Below, in pieces: positions 20,007 through 28,089 of a DNA stretch of 64,000 bases. The notes below the pieces were generated by a model. The model saw only the letters and a program-made list of their open reading frames with translations, was not told the DNA's origin and ran no database searches. The first letter of the stretch is position 1, and every line of letters starts with the position of its first letter. Location of the stretch: contig CAVUMI010000006.1 in the NCBI GenBank assembly GCA_963742585.1, forward strand, positions 806,001 through 870,000, in the 5' to 3' direction. The position numbers and the translations under genes are program-made. Origin of the DNA: JACDEA01 sp963742585. Lineage in GTDB: Bacteria; Actinomycetota; Acidimicrobiia; Acidimicrobiales; JACDEA01.

Positions 20007-20233
20007 GATCTAACCATTGCCCCAAAGATGCCATCGCCCCGAGATGCCATCGCCCCAAAATGCCATCGCCCCAAGATGCCATCGCCCCAAAGATGCCATC
20101 GCCCCAAGATGCAGTTTTGCAACGAGCTGCACCCAAAGATCACTGGCGAAGGCCAAATTGCCATGATTCGGACGCGATTTCGGGTCTTGGGTGCAGGACG
20201 TTGCAGTTCTGCATCTTGGGGCAATGGGTAGAT
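20007..20233. repeat. Fold-back element with terminal inverted repeats
   Basis: The gap between two convergent genes is one large imperfect palindrome. The ends match as inverted repeats: GATCTAaCCATTGCCCCAA at the left and its complement ending at 20233. Inner arms also pair: 20103-20136 (CCAAGATGCAG, GCAACG, CTGCACCCAA) against 20189-20221. The centre (about 20140-20188) is unpaired. The left arm is expanded by a short tandem repeat. It may act as a two-way terminator for the esterase and amidohydrolase genes; a MITE- or REP-like origin is equally possible. No open reading frame. Confidence 0.7.
20027..20105 (+). repeat. Tandem 16-17 base repeat inside the fold-back element
   Basis: Five copies of GATGCCATCGCCCC separated by two or three bases (ga, aa or aaa) start at 20027, 20043, 20059, 20075 and 20092. 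The third has a G to A change. There are no unique spacers, so it is not a CRISPR array. The unit is a variant of the element's own arm (CCATTGCCCCAAAGATG), which suggests local slippage amplification. Confidence 0.85.
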
Positions 20234-20248
20234 CAGGTCGGCGGCGCG

Positions 20249-21739
20249 TCAGCCGCGGCGGAGGGCGCGGCCGGGACGGGCGCCGGTGTGCACGCCGTCG
20301 CGGGCGATGACCGTGCCGTTGACCACGACGGCGGCGATGCCGGCAGGGGCCTGCTCGGGGTCGGCGTAGGTCGCGGTATCGGCCACGGTGCGGGGGTCGA
20401 AGACGACGAGGTCGGCGAATGCGCCGGGGCGGACGACGCCTCGGTCGGTGAGGCTGAACGTTGCCGCCGGGAGACTGGTCATCCGTCGAATGGCGTCGGC
20501 GAGCGGCAGCACGGCCTCGTCGTGTGCGTAGTGGCCGAGCACCCGCGGGAACGTGCCCCACAGCCGCGGGTGCGGCTTGCCCGGCGCGGGTACACCGTCG
20601 GAGCCGATCATCGTCTGCGGATGCGAGAGGACCGTTCGGACGTCGTCCTCGCACATCATTTCGATGACCACCAAAGCCCTTCCACCGGTTCCTTCGATCA
20701 CCTTGTCGGCCGCTTGGCGCGGTGTGGTCCCGAGCAAGCCGCCGATGTCGACGAGGTTCCGGCCCTCCCACTCGGGGTGACCGGCCGCCGACGCGACGGT
20801 GACCGCCTCTGGCTCGACGTGACCGATTCCACCAGTGCCACCGTCGAGTGCGCCGTTCTGAATGACGGCGAACAGGTGCGTGCTGCCGGCGGTGTACGGG
20901 TACTGGTCGAGCGTCACCTGCATACCGAGCGATCGCGCCGCGTTGACCAACGCCAGCGAATCGTTCACCTTTCCCCAGTTGGCCCGGCCGCTGGCCTTGT
21001 GGTGCGAGATCTCGACGGGCAGACCGGCTCGCTCGCCGATCTCGATCGCCTCGGTCACCGACTCCAGCAGTTGGTCGGCTTCGTTGCGCATGTGGGTCGT
21101 GTAGATGCCTCCCGCAACGGCGGCCACCTCGGCCAGCGCCACCACCTCGTCGGTATCGGCGTAGCGCCCCGGCTCATAGATCAGCCCGGTCGACAGGCCT
21201 GCGCACCCGGCGGCCATGCCCTCCTCGACAACTGCGCGCATCTGGGCGAGCTCCTCGGCCGTCGGCGGGCGCTCGGCGCTCCCCATCACTGCCGAGCGCG
21301 CGGTCCCATGCCCTACAAGCACCGCCACGTTCAGGCTGGGCGGTGCGTCATCGAGCCGCTGGAAATAGCCGTGAAAGCCGTCCCATGGGGCGATGGCATC
21401 AATGCCCGGAGCCCACGCCGCAAATGAAGTCATTGCGTTCCGGTGCGGCGCGATGCCCAAACCGCAGTTGCCCACCACGTCGGTGGTCACGCCTTGAAGC
21501 GTCTTGCAGACGATCGTTGGGTGCACCAGGACTTCGGCGTCGTCGTGGCTGTGCACGTCGATGAAGCCGGGGCTGACGGCCAGCCCGCGGGCGTCGATCT
21601 CGGTATTTGCGGCGTCACCCGCGAGATCGCCGACCGCGGCGATCCGGTCGCCCAAAACGCCGACGTCGGTGCGCAGTGGCGGCGTGCCGGTGCCGTCGTA
21701 GACCTCGCCGCCGCGGATGAGCAGGTCGTACGTGGTCAA
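20249..21739 (-). CDS. N-acyl-D-amino-acid deacylase (D-aminoacylase-type amidohydrolase)
   Basis: A 496-residue amidohydrolase of the D-aminoacylase/dihydroorotase-like group, which releases free amino acids from N-acyl-D-amino acids. Seen: DLLIRGGEVYDGTGTPPLRTD start, metal motif HSHDD (~residue 67), GNCG (~97), the EISHHKASG metal strand (~245), and the late GAFADLVVFDP. It is the third gene of the GNAT-racemase-deacylase operon. The start is a TTG whose last bases overlap the racemase TGA (TTGA), with no better start nearby. It could act on the L-product or the D-substrate of the racemase; the family favours D-substrates. Confidence 0.9.
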   Translation of the reverse strand: MTTYDLLIRGGEVYDGTGTPPLRTDVGVLGDRIAAVGDLAGDAANTEIDARGLAVSPGFIDVHSHDDAEVLVHPTIVCKTLQGVTTDVVGNCGLGIAPHRNAMTSFAAWAPGIDAIAPWDGFHGYFQRLDDAPPSLNVAVLVGHGTARSAVMGSAERPPTAEELAQMRAVVEEGMAAGCAGLSTGLIYEPGRYADTDEVVALAEVAAVAGGIYTTHMRNEADQLLESVTEAIEIGERAGLPVEISHHKASGRANWGKVNDSLALVNAARSLGMQVTLDQYPYTAGSTHLFAVIQNGALDGGTGGIGHVEPEAVTVASAAGHPEWEGRNLVDIGGLLGTTPRQAADKVIEGTGGRALVVIEMMCEDDVRTVLSHPQTMIGSDGVPAPGKPHPRLWGTFPRVLGHYAHDEAVLPLADAIRRMTSLPAATFSLTDRGVVRPGAFADLVVFDPRTVADTATYADPEQAPAGIAAVVVNGTVIARDGVHTGARPGRALRRG

Positions 21740-22842
21740 CGCGCGATGTACTCAGTCGACGTCGTGACCCCGTCGAGGATCTCCGCAACTGGATCCACGC
21801 CGATGCCCGGTCCAGTCGGTACGCGCAACCGCCCGTCCTCCAACGCGAACGGCGCGGTGATGTCCTGCGCGTAGTAGCGGTCCGACGCGGATGTGTCGCC
21901 GGGGAGGGTGAAGTTGGGTAGCGCAGCCAGCGCGACGTTGGCGGCGCGGCCGATCCCAGTTTCGAGCATCCCTCCACACCACACCGGCACGCGGTTGGCC
22001 GCGCATACGTCATGGATGCGACGCGCCTCGAGGTAGCCGCCCACCCGTCCGGGCTTTATGTTGACGATGGCGCACGCTCCCAGCCGAATCGCGTCCGCGG
22101 CGGCGCGCGCCGAGGTGATCGACTCGTCGAGGCACACCGGGGTGGTGATCAGCTTGGCCAGCTCGGCGTGGCCGAGAATGTCGTCCTCGTCGAGCGGTTG
22201 TTCGATCAACAGGAGGTCGAAGGGGTCGAGGCGGGCCAGCTGCGCGGCGTCGCCCAGTTGGTAGGCGGTGTTGGCGTCGACTTGCAGCAGAAGGTCGTCA
22301 CCGAATCGCTCCCGCACTGCCGCCACCGGGTCGACGTCCCAACCCGGCTCGATCTTCAGTTTGATCCGCATGTAGCCCTGGGCGATGTAGCCGGCGACTG
22401 CGTCAAGCAGTTGCGGGACCGAGTCCATGATTCCGACCGAAACACCCGAGTCCACCGCGTCGCGCACCGCGCCTAGGTATGACGCGAGGGGCAGGGCAGT
22501 GGCGCGCAGCTCAGCATCGAGGACGGCGGTTTCCACCGCCGCCTTGGCCATCGGGTGGCCCTTGATGGCGTGCAACGCAGGAGCGATCCCCACCGCGGTG
22601 ACGTCATCGAGCGCGAACGCACGCGGCACGAGGTACTCGCGGATGATCGCGTGCGCGCCGTCGATGTACTCCGATGAGTAGAGCGGATCTTCGGTAGCTA
22701 CGCACTCGCCCCACCCTTCGGCGTCGGGGGTGACCGCGCGGACGAGCAGGATGTCGCGATCGGTCTGTGTGCCGAACGAAGTACGGAACGGCGCTACGAG
22801 AGGCAGCTTGATGCGTCGAAGTTCAATCCCGGTGAGTTTCAT
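21736..22842 (-). CDS. N-acylamino acid racemase / o-succinylbenzoate synthase family
   Basis: A 368-residue enolase-superfamily enzyme of the muconate-lactonizing subgroup. The catalytic residues are visible: KLKIEPGW (Lys of KxK, ~165), DANTAY (first metal Asp, ~195), EQPLDEDD (Glu, ~220), DESI (Asp, ~245) and NIKPGRVGG (Lys, ~269). The family includes MenC and N-succinylamino acid racemases. No other menaquinone gene is near. The gene sits between a GNAT of the kind often found beside this racemase and a D-aminoacylase, so the racemase function is favoured. The ATG overlaps the upstream stop (ATGA). Confidence 0.9.
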   Translation of the reverse strand: MKLTGIELRRIKLPLVAPFRTSFGTQTDRDILLVRAVTPDAEGWGECVATEDPLYSSEYIDGAHAIIREYLVPRAFALDDVTAVGIAPALHAIKGHPMAKAAVETAVLDAELRATALPLASYLGAVRDAVDSGVSVGIMDSVPQLLDAVAGYIAQGYMRIKLKIEPGWDVDPVAAVRERFGDDLLLQVDANTAYQLGDAAQLARLDPFDLLLIEQPLDEDDILGHAELAKLITTPVCLDESITSARAAADAIRLGACAIVNIKPGRVGGYLEARRIHDVCAANRVPVWCGGMLETGIGRAANVALAALPNFTLPGDTSASDRYYAQDITAPFALEDGRLRVPTGPGIGVDPVAEILDGVTTSTEYIAR

Positions 22843-23627
22843 GCCGGTGCCTCCCGCTCCAGCGTGTACCAGCCGTCGCGAGTCATCGAGCGGGCGACGT
22901 AGCCGTTGGCCACCGCGGCGCCGAACGATTCGCGCAGGGCCATTCGCCAGGCCCGGCCGGCGTCGGAGTCCCGCTGTCGCAGCGCGACGATGTCGTCGGG
23001 CACCCACGCGCGCAGCACTGGCCCCGCCCCGGTCGTGACGACCGGTGCACCGTCGGCGTCGGCATGCAGGATCACCGGGCCGTCTGCTGGTGCGGCGGTG
23101 GGTGGCGACTGCAGGTCCCAGTGCACGACGGCGCGGTCAGTCGGATCGCCGGCGTTGATGGCGTCGTGCATCTCGCCGTAGAAGTTGACCTTGAACCCGA
23201 CCACGGTGGCGCCCAGCTTCACCAGGTTGAAGAACCCATTACGCCGCACCAGCGGGTCGAAGGTCCACTCGATCACGTTGATGCCGCGATCCAATGCCCA
23301 CTCGCGCTGGTGGCGCTTGAGCGCCAGGCCGATGTGGCGACCCTGCCACGCGGGCAGCACGCCGGAGATGTGCGAGTGCAGGTGGACCTCACCGCCGCGG
23401 AGACCCAGGAATCCCGCCGACGCACCGACCAACCGGCCATCGGTGAAGGCGCCGGCCACGTAGCCGCCGGCCAACGCGAGTGCGCGCAGCAATTCGCCCG
23501 AAATCGGCGCCTCGCCTTCCGGGAACGCCCAGATCGAACGCAGCACTTCCTTGGCCTCGCTCAACTCGGCGATGTCCTCGAGCGTGCGGACCTCGGCGGT
23601 CACGTCGACCGTCGCGCTCGTGCTCAT
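22839..23627 (-). CDS. GNAT-family N-acyltransferase linked to the racemase
   Basis: A 262-residue GNAT-fold protein like the predicted acetyltransferases (COG3375 type) that typically neighbour N-acylamino acid racemases. Seen: SGELLRALALAGGYVAGAF, a strand LVGASAGFLGL, HSHISGVLPAWQGRHIGLALK (acyl-CoA binding loop), and WTFDPLVRRNGFFNLVKLGA. It probably N-acylates D-amino acids from acyl- or succinyl-CoA, feeding the racemase. First gene of the operon; a G-rich ribosome site (TGGGGGA) precedes the ATG. Confidence 0.87.
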   Translation of the reverse strand: MSTSATVDVTAEVRTLEDIAELSEAKEVLRSIWAFPEGEAPISGELLRALALAGGYVAGAFTDGRLVGASAGFLGLRGGEVHLHSHISGVLPAWQGRHIGLALKRHQREWALDRGINVIEWTFDPLVRRNGFFNLVKLGATVVGFKVNFYGEMHDAINAGDPTDRAVVHWDLQSPPTAAPADGPVILHADADGAPVVTTGAGPVLRAWVPDDIVALRQRDSDAGRAWRMALRESFGAAVANGYVARSMTRDGWYTLEREAPA

Positions 23628-23686
23628 TCCCCCACAATGACCGCGCTCACCGGGCCATTCGTTGTGGGCGCAGCCAACGCCACGGC

Positions 23687-24505
23687 TCAGCGCTGGGGCG
23701 AATCGACAGGTTGGGTCAATGCCCGGCCCAGGTAACCGCCGATCACCAGCAAGAGCAGCGGCAGGGCGAACACCACCGGGTACGCGAACCCGGTGCTACC
23801 GACATCAGCCACGGGCACCAGGTTCGGCGCCTCGGCGCTCGGCGTGATCGCGTCACCTCCGACGATCTCGTCGGACACGGTGAGATCGGTGCCCAGGTCA
23901 GGGAGGGCCAGCTCGTCGCTGAACGTGTCGGTGGGCGGTTCGGGCGCGGCGGCCTCCTCGACTGCGGCGTCGTCCGGTGGCGCGGCGTTTCGGACCGCCC
24001 GGCAGGCCAGCGTGGCCGCGGCCATCTCGGCCAGGCCGGCGGTGTTGGCCGGGGGCGGCAGGTTGTCCTGCACGTGCACGAGAATCTCGGCCAGCGGACC
24101 CACGATGCGGGTGTCGACCGGCGGCGCCAGCCCGGCCGCGGCCACCGTCACCTGGGTGAGCGCGGCCAACACCTGATCATCGACCGCGCAGACCAGCCGG
24201 CTCGACGGCTCCGGCACCGGTATCGAGCCGCAGATCACGAACGCCGGTCCGAGCAAGGGAAGGATGTCGAGCGGCAGCGGCCCCACCGCGCCACCGATTA
24301 CTCCGGGGGCGAGCGCGACGACGAGCGTGGCGTTGCCACATTGCGGACTCGCAAGCGGCGCCACGATTTCGAGCACCGGCTGCGCTTCCGACGGCACGGT
24401 GGGCAGGGGCAGCGGCGGCAGCTCGGTCTGCGCCGACGCAGGGCCGGCCAGCGCCAGCAGCCCGAGCAGTGCAGCCACGGCGAGTCTGGCGCGGGTTCGC
24501 GTCAT
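23687..24505 (-). CDS. Secreted, C-terminally anchored protein of unknown function
   Basis: A 272-residue protein I do not recognise. It has a clear signal peptide (MTRTRARLAVAALLGLLALA, cut near ASA-QT), a Pro/Leu-rich mature part with four Cys spread over it (SPQCGN, VICGS, LVCAV, LACRAV), an acidic region, and one C-terminal membrane helix (YPVVFALPLLLLVIGGYLG). It is probably anchored to the outside of the membrane. It follows the two small membrane proteins on the same strand with short gaps. Confidence 0.75.
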   Translation of the reverse strand: MTRTRARLAVAALLGLLALAGPASAQTELPPLPLPTVPSEAQPVLEIVAPLASPQCGNATLVVALAPGVIGGAVGPLPLDILPLLGPAFVICGSIPVPEPSSRLVCAVDDQVLAALTQVTVAAAGLAPPVDTRIVGPLAEILVHVQDNLPPPANTAGLAEMAAATLACRAVRNAAPPDDAAVEEAAAPEPPTDTFSDELALPDLGTDLTVSDEIVGGDAITPSAEAPNLVPVADVGSTGFAYPVVFALPLLLLVIGGYLGRALTQPVDSPQR

Positions 24506-24510
24506 GAGTG

Positions 24511-24801
24511 TCACGATCCCGCGCCACGGCGGACGTCGGCGAGCAGGTCGGCGGCGGCGGTGGCCAAGCGGCGGAACTGTTCGCGTTCGTTGGCCGCGGC
24601 CCGGCGGGCCGCCTGGATCGCGATGAGGCCCAACGCGAAGCCGAGGAGCGCCAGCCCGCCGAGCGCGCCAGACACGGCGTAGGGAAGTTGCACCGACACC
24701 AGCAGCGAGTCGGCCAGCGACTCCCATGCCACCGCGACACTCACCAGGCCGGCCAGTGCGATGGCGGCCAACACGAGGATCGACCGTCGGTAGGCGGTCA
24801 A
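24511..24801 (-). CDS. Small two-helix membrane protein
   Basis: A 96-residue protein with two membrane helices (SILVLAAIALAGLVSVAVAW and VSGALGGLALLGFALGLIAI) and a charged C-terminal helix (RRAAANEREQFRRLATAAAD). It resembles its upstream neighbour: both have AW, a short loop, VQ(L/V)PY-VS, then a Gly-rich second helix and a charged tail, so they look like an ancient duplication. Start is TTG overlapping the upstream TGA (TTGA). Function unknown. Confidence 0.72.
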   Translation of the reverse strand: MTAYRRSILVLAAIALAGLVSVAVAWESLADSLLVSVQLPYAVSGALGGLALLGFALGLIAIQAARRAAANEREQFRRLATAAADLLADVRRGAGS

Positions 24802-25202
24802 CGGCGGCGACCGCCGCGCTCGCTCAAGGCGGCCTTGATCTCATCGAGGATGCTGACCAGCTGATCCATCTGGCGTCCCCGCTCGACCGCGTCGCGGCGC
24901 TTCGCGCTCACGTTGACGATCGTGACGCCGACCATGATCAGGCCGAGGCCGGTGAGGCCCGCCGATACGAGGTACGGCACCTGGAGGTACACCTGGGTTT
25001 CGCCTGCCACCTGCGACCAGGCCACAGCGATGAGTGCGAAACCGATGGCGGCCACACCAATACCGATCCACACCGGCGCGGCGCTGTCGCCCGCCAACCA
25101 GGTCGGCAGGCTGAGCGAGGGCCGGCGTCGACGGCGCGGCTCGGGTGTATCGATCAGCTCGAGGGCAACAGGCTCCTCGGTTGTCGTGCGCGCAGCGGTC
25201 AT
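24798..25202 (-). CDS. Small two-helix membrane protein, partner of 24511
   Basis: A 134-residue protein with an Arg-rich N-terminal cytosolic part (PEPRRRRRPSLSLP), two helices (VWIGIGVAAIGFALIAVAW and VSAGLTGLGLIMVGVTIVNV) linked by VAGETQVYLQVPY, and a coiled-coil-like charged tail (RDAVERGRQMDQLVSILDEI). It is the likely first gene of the three-gene envelope set. Function unknown; pairing with the similar gene downstream suggests a hetero-oligomer. Confidence 0.72.
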   Translation of the reverse strand: MTAARTTTEEPVALELIDTPEPRRRRRPSLSLPTWLAGDSAAPVWIGIGVAAIGFALIAVAWSQVAGETQVYLQVPYLVSAGLTGLGLIMVGVTIVNVSAKRRDAVERGRQMDQLVSILDEIKAALSERGGRRR

Positions 25203-25224
25203 ATCGACTCCTCGGTCGGGAACA

Positions 25225-28089
25225 TCATCTCATTGCCGGCTTGCGTGAACGCGCCCGTTTGGCGCCGTTGGTGGAGGCGCCGGATCGCTCGATCGCCGAA
25301 ACCGAACCGCCGAGGTACGCCTCGACGACCGCCGCGTTGACCCGAACCTCATCGGGTGTTCCCGTGGCGATGACCCGGCCGGCGTCCATGGCCACGATGC
25401 GATCGGAAAGGCCCATGATGAGCGGGATGTCGTGCTCGATGACCAGCAGGGTGAGGTCGAGTTCGTTCTTGATGGTCTGCAGCAGGGTGCCCAGGGCCTC
25501 GGTCTCTCGCTGCGCGATACCCGAGGACGGCTCGTCGAGGAGCAGCAGGCTGGGCTGCAGCGCGATGAGGCAGGCGATTTCGGTGATTCGGCGGGTACCG
25601 GTGGACAGCTCCTGGATCTGCTTGTTCCGGTAGGCGTCGAGGCCCATCGCCCCGACCAGCTCGCGAGCCATGCGGTCCTTGTCCCGCTCCGCGCCGCGCA
25701 GCCCGATGAGCGATGCGAAGAACCGCGTCGGCGCCACGCGCTCGAAGGAGAGTCTCGCCGCGTCGAGGACTGTCATGGTCGGGAACAGCGCCGCGTCCTG
25801 GAATGACCGGATCAGACCGCGACGCCCCCGTAGCTCGGGTCCGAGGTCCGAGACGTCCTCGCCGTCGAAGATGACCCGGCCGCTGTCGGGCGTGGTGAAT
25901 CCGCCCAGCAGTTCGAATGTTGTCGTCTTGCCCGCGCCGTTGGGCCCGATGAGACCGACGATCTCCCCGGCGCGGACCTCGAGTGACACATCGTCGACCG
26001 CGACCACACCGCCGAATCGCTTGCGGAGTTCACGGGCTTCAAGGAACACGCTGCCGGTCGGTCGGAGGCGTTGCGCTCGCGCCGCGACCGATGGGAGCCC
26101 CGCCGACATCTCCGTCGCACCCTTCATCTCCCGCTCGCCTTCGGGCTTCGCGTCCGGCTCGCTTTCAGCAGCGGCCAAGTCAATCCCGTGACGGTTGGCC
26201 GCCCATTGTGCGTAGCGAGCTCGTAGGGGTTGCAGCGCCTGAGCTAAGCCACCGGGCAAATAGAGGATGAGGATGAGCGCACCGAGGCGCGTCGCCGCGA
26301 TGCCGGCCGAGTCCAACGGGAAGAACTCGGGGATGCCGATGACGAAGAGCGCGCCGAGCAGCGGCCCGATCACCAACGACATCCCACCAATCACGGTGAG
26401 CACGACGACGTCGATGCTGGCTTGCACCGGGAACGCCGACGTACCGATGCGCGACAGCATGTGGCCGTAGGACGCGCCGCCGATGCCCGCGATGAACCCG
26501 GCGAGGAGGAAGCCCTGGAGCTTCACGAGCCGGGCGGGCACGGTGAACGCCCGCGCGTTGTCCTCGTTGTCGCGCACGGCGACGAGGAGCCGGCCGAGGC
26601 CGCCCCGCCGGATGTTGCGGGCGAACAGGAACGCCAGCACCATCACTGCGAGGACGAAGTAGTAGTAGCGCTTGCCGGTGTCGAGCGCGGCGCCGTTCAC
26701 GATCGGCCGGCCAGGATCGACGCCGTCGCCGAGCGCCCACGATTGCTGGAGCAGCCACCCGCCGGTTACCAGCGTGAAGCCGAGCGTGCTCACGGTGAGC
26801 AGCAAGCCCTTGATGCGAAGGGCGGGAATGCCGATGACGAGCGACACCGCGGCGCCGGCCAAACCCGCGTAGAGAAACGCCAGCGGGAATGCGCCGATGC
26901 GACTCGATACATGAAACGACACGACCGCGCCGATGGCGCCGATGGCGAACTGTCCGAGGCTCAGCTGACCGCCCAACCCGGTGACCACGCCCACCGACAG
27001 CCCGACGATCGAGTAGGCGATGATCTGGGTGAGCGTGACCGACGAGCTGTTGGACACGACCACCGGCAGCAGCACCGCGATCAGCAGCCCGGTGCCTGCG
27101 AGCACGGGGCCCGACAACCGCACTTCGCGCAAGCGGGCGACGGCTTCGGGAAGCGGCCGCCAGCTCTGGACCGCGGCCCAGCTGCCCTTCTCTTCGTCGC
27201 GCGCGCCAACGCCGCGTTGGAGCAGGAGGGCGCCGACGATGATCACGAAAATTGCCAGCTCGACGAAACCGGCGCGCGGGTAGTTCCAGAGCAGCAGCTG
27301 CTCCACGACGCCGAGCCCGACGCCGGCCGCCAGCGCCGCCGGGAGGCTGTTCATTCGCGCGATTACCGCGCCGGCCAGGGCCCGCAGCAGCAGGCTCGGC
27401 CCGAATGACTCACCCGAGGTAAAGCCTCTGGAGGGCAACACGAGGATGGCAGTGAAGGCCGAGACGACGCCGGCCAGTGCCCACGCCAGCGACGACATGC
27501 GGCCGGCGAAAATGCCGGCCATGCGGGCCGCCTCCTGGTTGGCCGACGCGCACCGGATCGCCAGTCCGTAGCGACTGCGCCGGAGGAATACCGCCAGCGC
27601 GATCACGACGATCGGGCCGAAGACCAGCATTCCCACATACGCCTGGGTGAGCCGGAGGGCGCCGAGCGTGAACTCGGGAAGGCCGGGCGGGCTGGGGAAC
27701 AGCGCGCCGGCGCCCGCTTGGTTATTGAAGGCCGCCGAGAACGCAACGAGGAACTGTCCGACGCCGAGCGTGGCGACGATGCTCATGATCCGCGGCGCAT
27801 TCCTGAGGCGGCGCACGACTGCGACCTCGGCGAGCGCGGCCATGCCGCCGGCGGCTGCGAACGCCAGCGGCAGCGCCAGGTAGTACGGGACGTGCCACCG
27901 CACGACGGCGATGCCGAACAGGGCTGCGCCGAACGCACCGACCTCGCCATGCGCGAAGTTGATGATGCGGTTGGTGCGGTACACCAGCACCAACCCCACG
28001 GCGAGCAGGCCGTAGGTCATGCCGATGATCATCCCGAGGACGATCACCGGCAGCGGGATCTCGAACCCCCACGGCGTCAGCGCCAACAT
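25225..28089 (-). CDS. LivH-LivM-LivG triple-fusion ABC transporter
   Basis: A 954-residue fusion of three normally separate LIV-type transporter subunits. Residues ~1-295 are the LivH permease (YRTNRIINFAHGEVGAFGA). Residues ~325-640 are the LivM permease (GLGGQLSLGQFAIGAIGA, RDNEDNARAFTV). Residues ~690-930 are the LivG ATPase (GPNGAGKTT, signature LSTGTRRITE, Walker B LLLLDEPSSG, switch IEHD). The LivM-LivG linker (AAAESEPDAKPEGERE) is encoded by a dispersed repeat that elsewhere sits between genes; ATGs at 26127 and 26109 could restart LivG alone. The ATG at 28089 overlaps the upstream stop (TGATG); a GTG three bases before is also possible. Substrate: amino acids or amides by family; not certain. 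Confidence 0.92.
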   Translation of the reverse strand: MLALTPWGFEIPLPVIVLGMIIGMTYGLLAVGLVLVYRTNRIINFAHGEVGAFGAALFGIAVVRWHVPYYLALPLAFAAAGGMAALAEVAVVRRLRNAPRIMSIVATLGVGQFLVAFSAAFNNQAGAGALFPSPPGLPEFTLGALRLTQAYVGMLVFGPIVVIALAVFLRRSRYGLAIRCASANQEAARMAGIFAGRMSSLAWALAGVVSAFTAILVLPSRGFTSGESFGPSLLLRALAGAVIARMNSLPAALAAGVGLGVVEQLLLWNYPRAGFVELAIFVIIVGALLLQRGVGARDEEKGSWAAVQSWRPLPEAVARLREVRLSGPVLAGTGLLIAVLLPVVVSNSSSVTLTQIIAYSIVGLSVGVVTGLGGQLSLGQFAIGAIGAVVSFHVSSRIGAFPLAFLYAGLAGAAVSLVIGIPALRIKGLLLTVSTLGFTLVTGGWLLQQSWALGDGVDPGRPIVNGAALDTGKRYYYFVLAVMVLAFLFARNIRRGGLGRLLVAVRDNEDNARAFTVPARLVKLQGFLLAGFIAGIGGASYGHMLSRIGTSAFPVQASIDVVVLTVIGGMSLVIGPLLGALFVIGIPEFFPLDSAGIAATRLGALILILYLPGGLAQALQPLRARYAQWAANRHGIDLAAAESEPDAKPEGEREMKGATEMSAGLPSVAARAQRLRPTGSVFLEARELRKRFGGVVAVDDVSLEVRAGEIVGLIGPNGAGKTTTFELLGGFTTPDSGRVIFDGEDVSDLGPELRGRRGLIRSFQDAALFPTMTVLDAARLSFERVAPTRFFASLIGLRGAERDKDRMARELVGAMGLDAYRNKQIQELSTGTRRITEIACLIALQPSLLLLDEPSSGIAQRETEALGTLLQTIKNELDLTLLVIEHDIPLIMGLSDRIVAMDAGRVIATGTPDEVRVNAAVVEAYLGGSVSAIERSGASTNGAKRARSRKPAMR
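26127..26163 (-). repeat. Dispersed junction repeat, copy at the LivM-LivG join
   Basis: On the minus strand, GAGCCGGACGCGAAGCCCG continues into AAGGCGAGCGGGAGATG. It closely matches the copies at 51819 and 53911 and is read in the same frame (SEPDAKPEGERE). It lies exactly at the linker between the permease and ATPase modules of the fusion. Confidence 0.72.

Noticed and set aside
20027..20105. Regular repeats that might be a CRISPR array.
   Set aside because: The unit is 14-17 bases with two- or three-base gaps, no unique spacers and no cas genes.
21736..22842. Annotation as a menaquinone-pathway MenC only.
   Set aside because: No other men gene is near, while a GNAT and a D-aminoacylase overlap it, which favours N-acylamino acid racemase.
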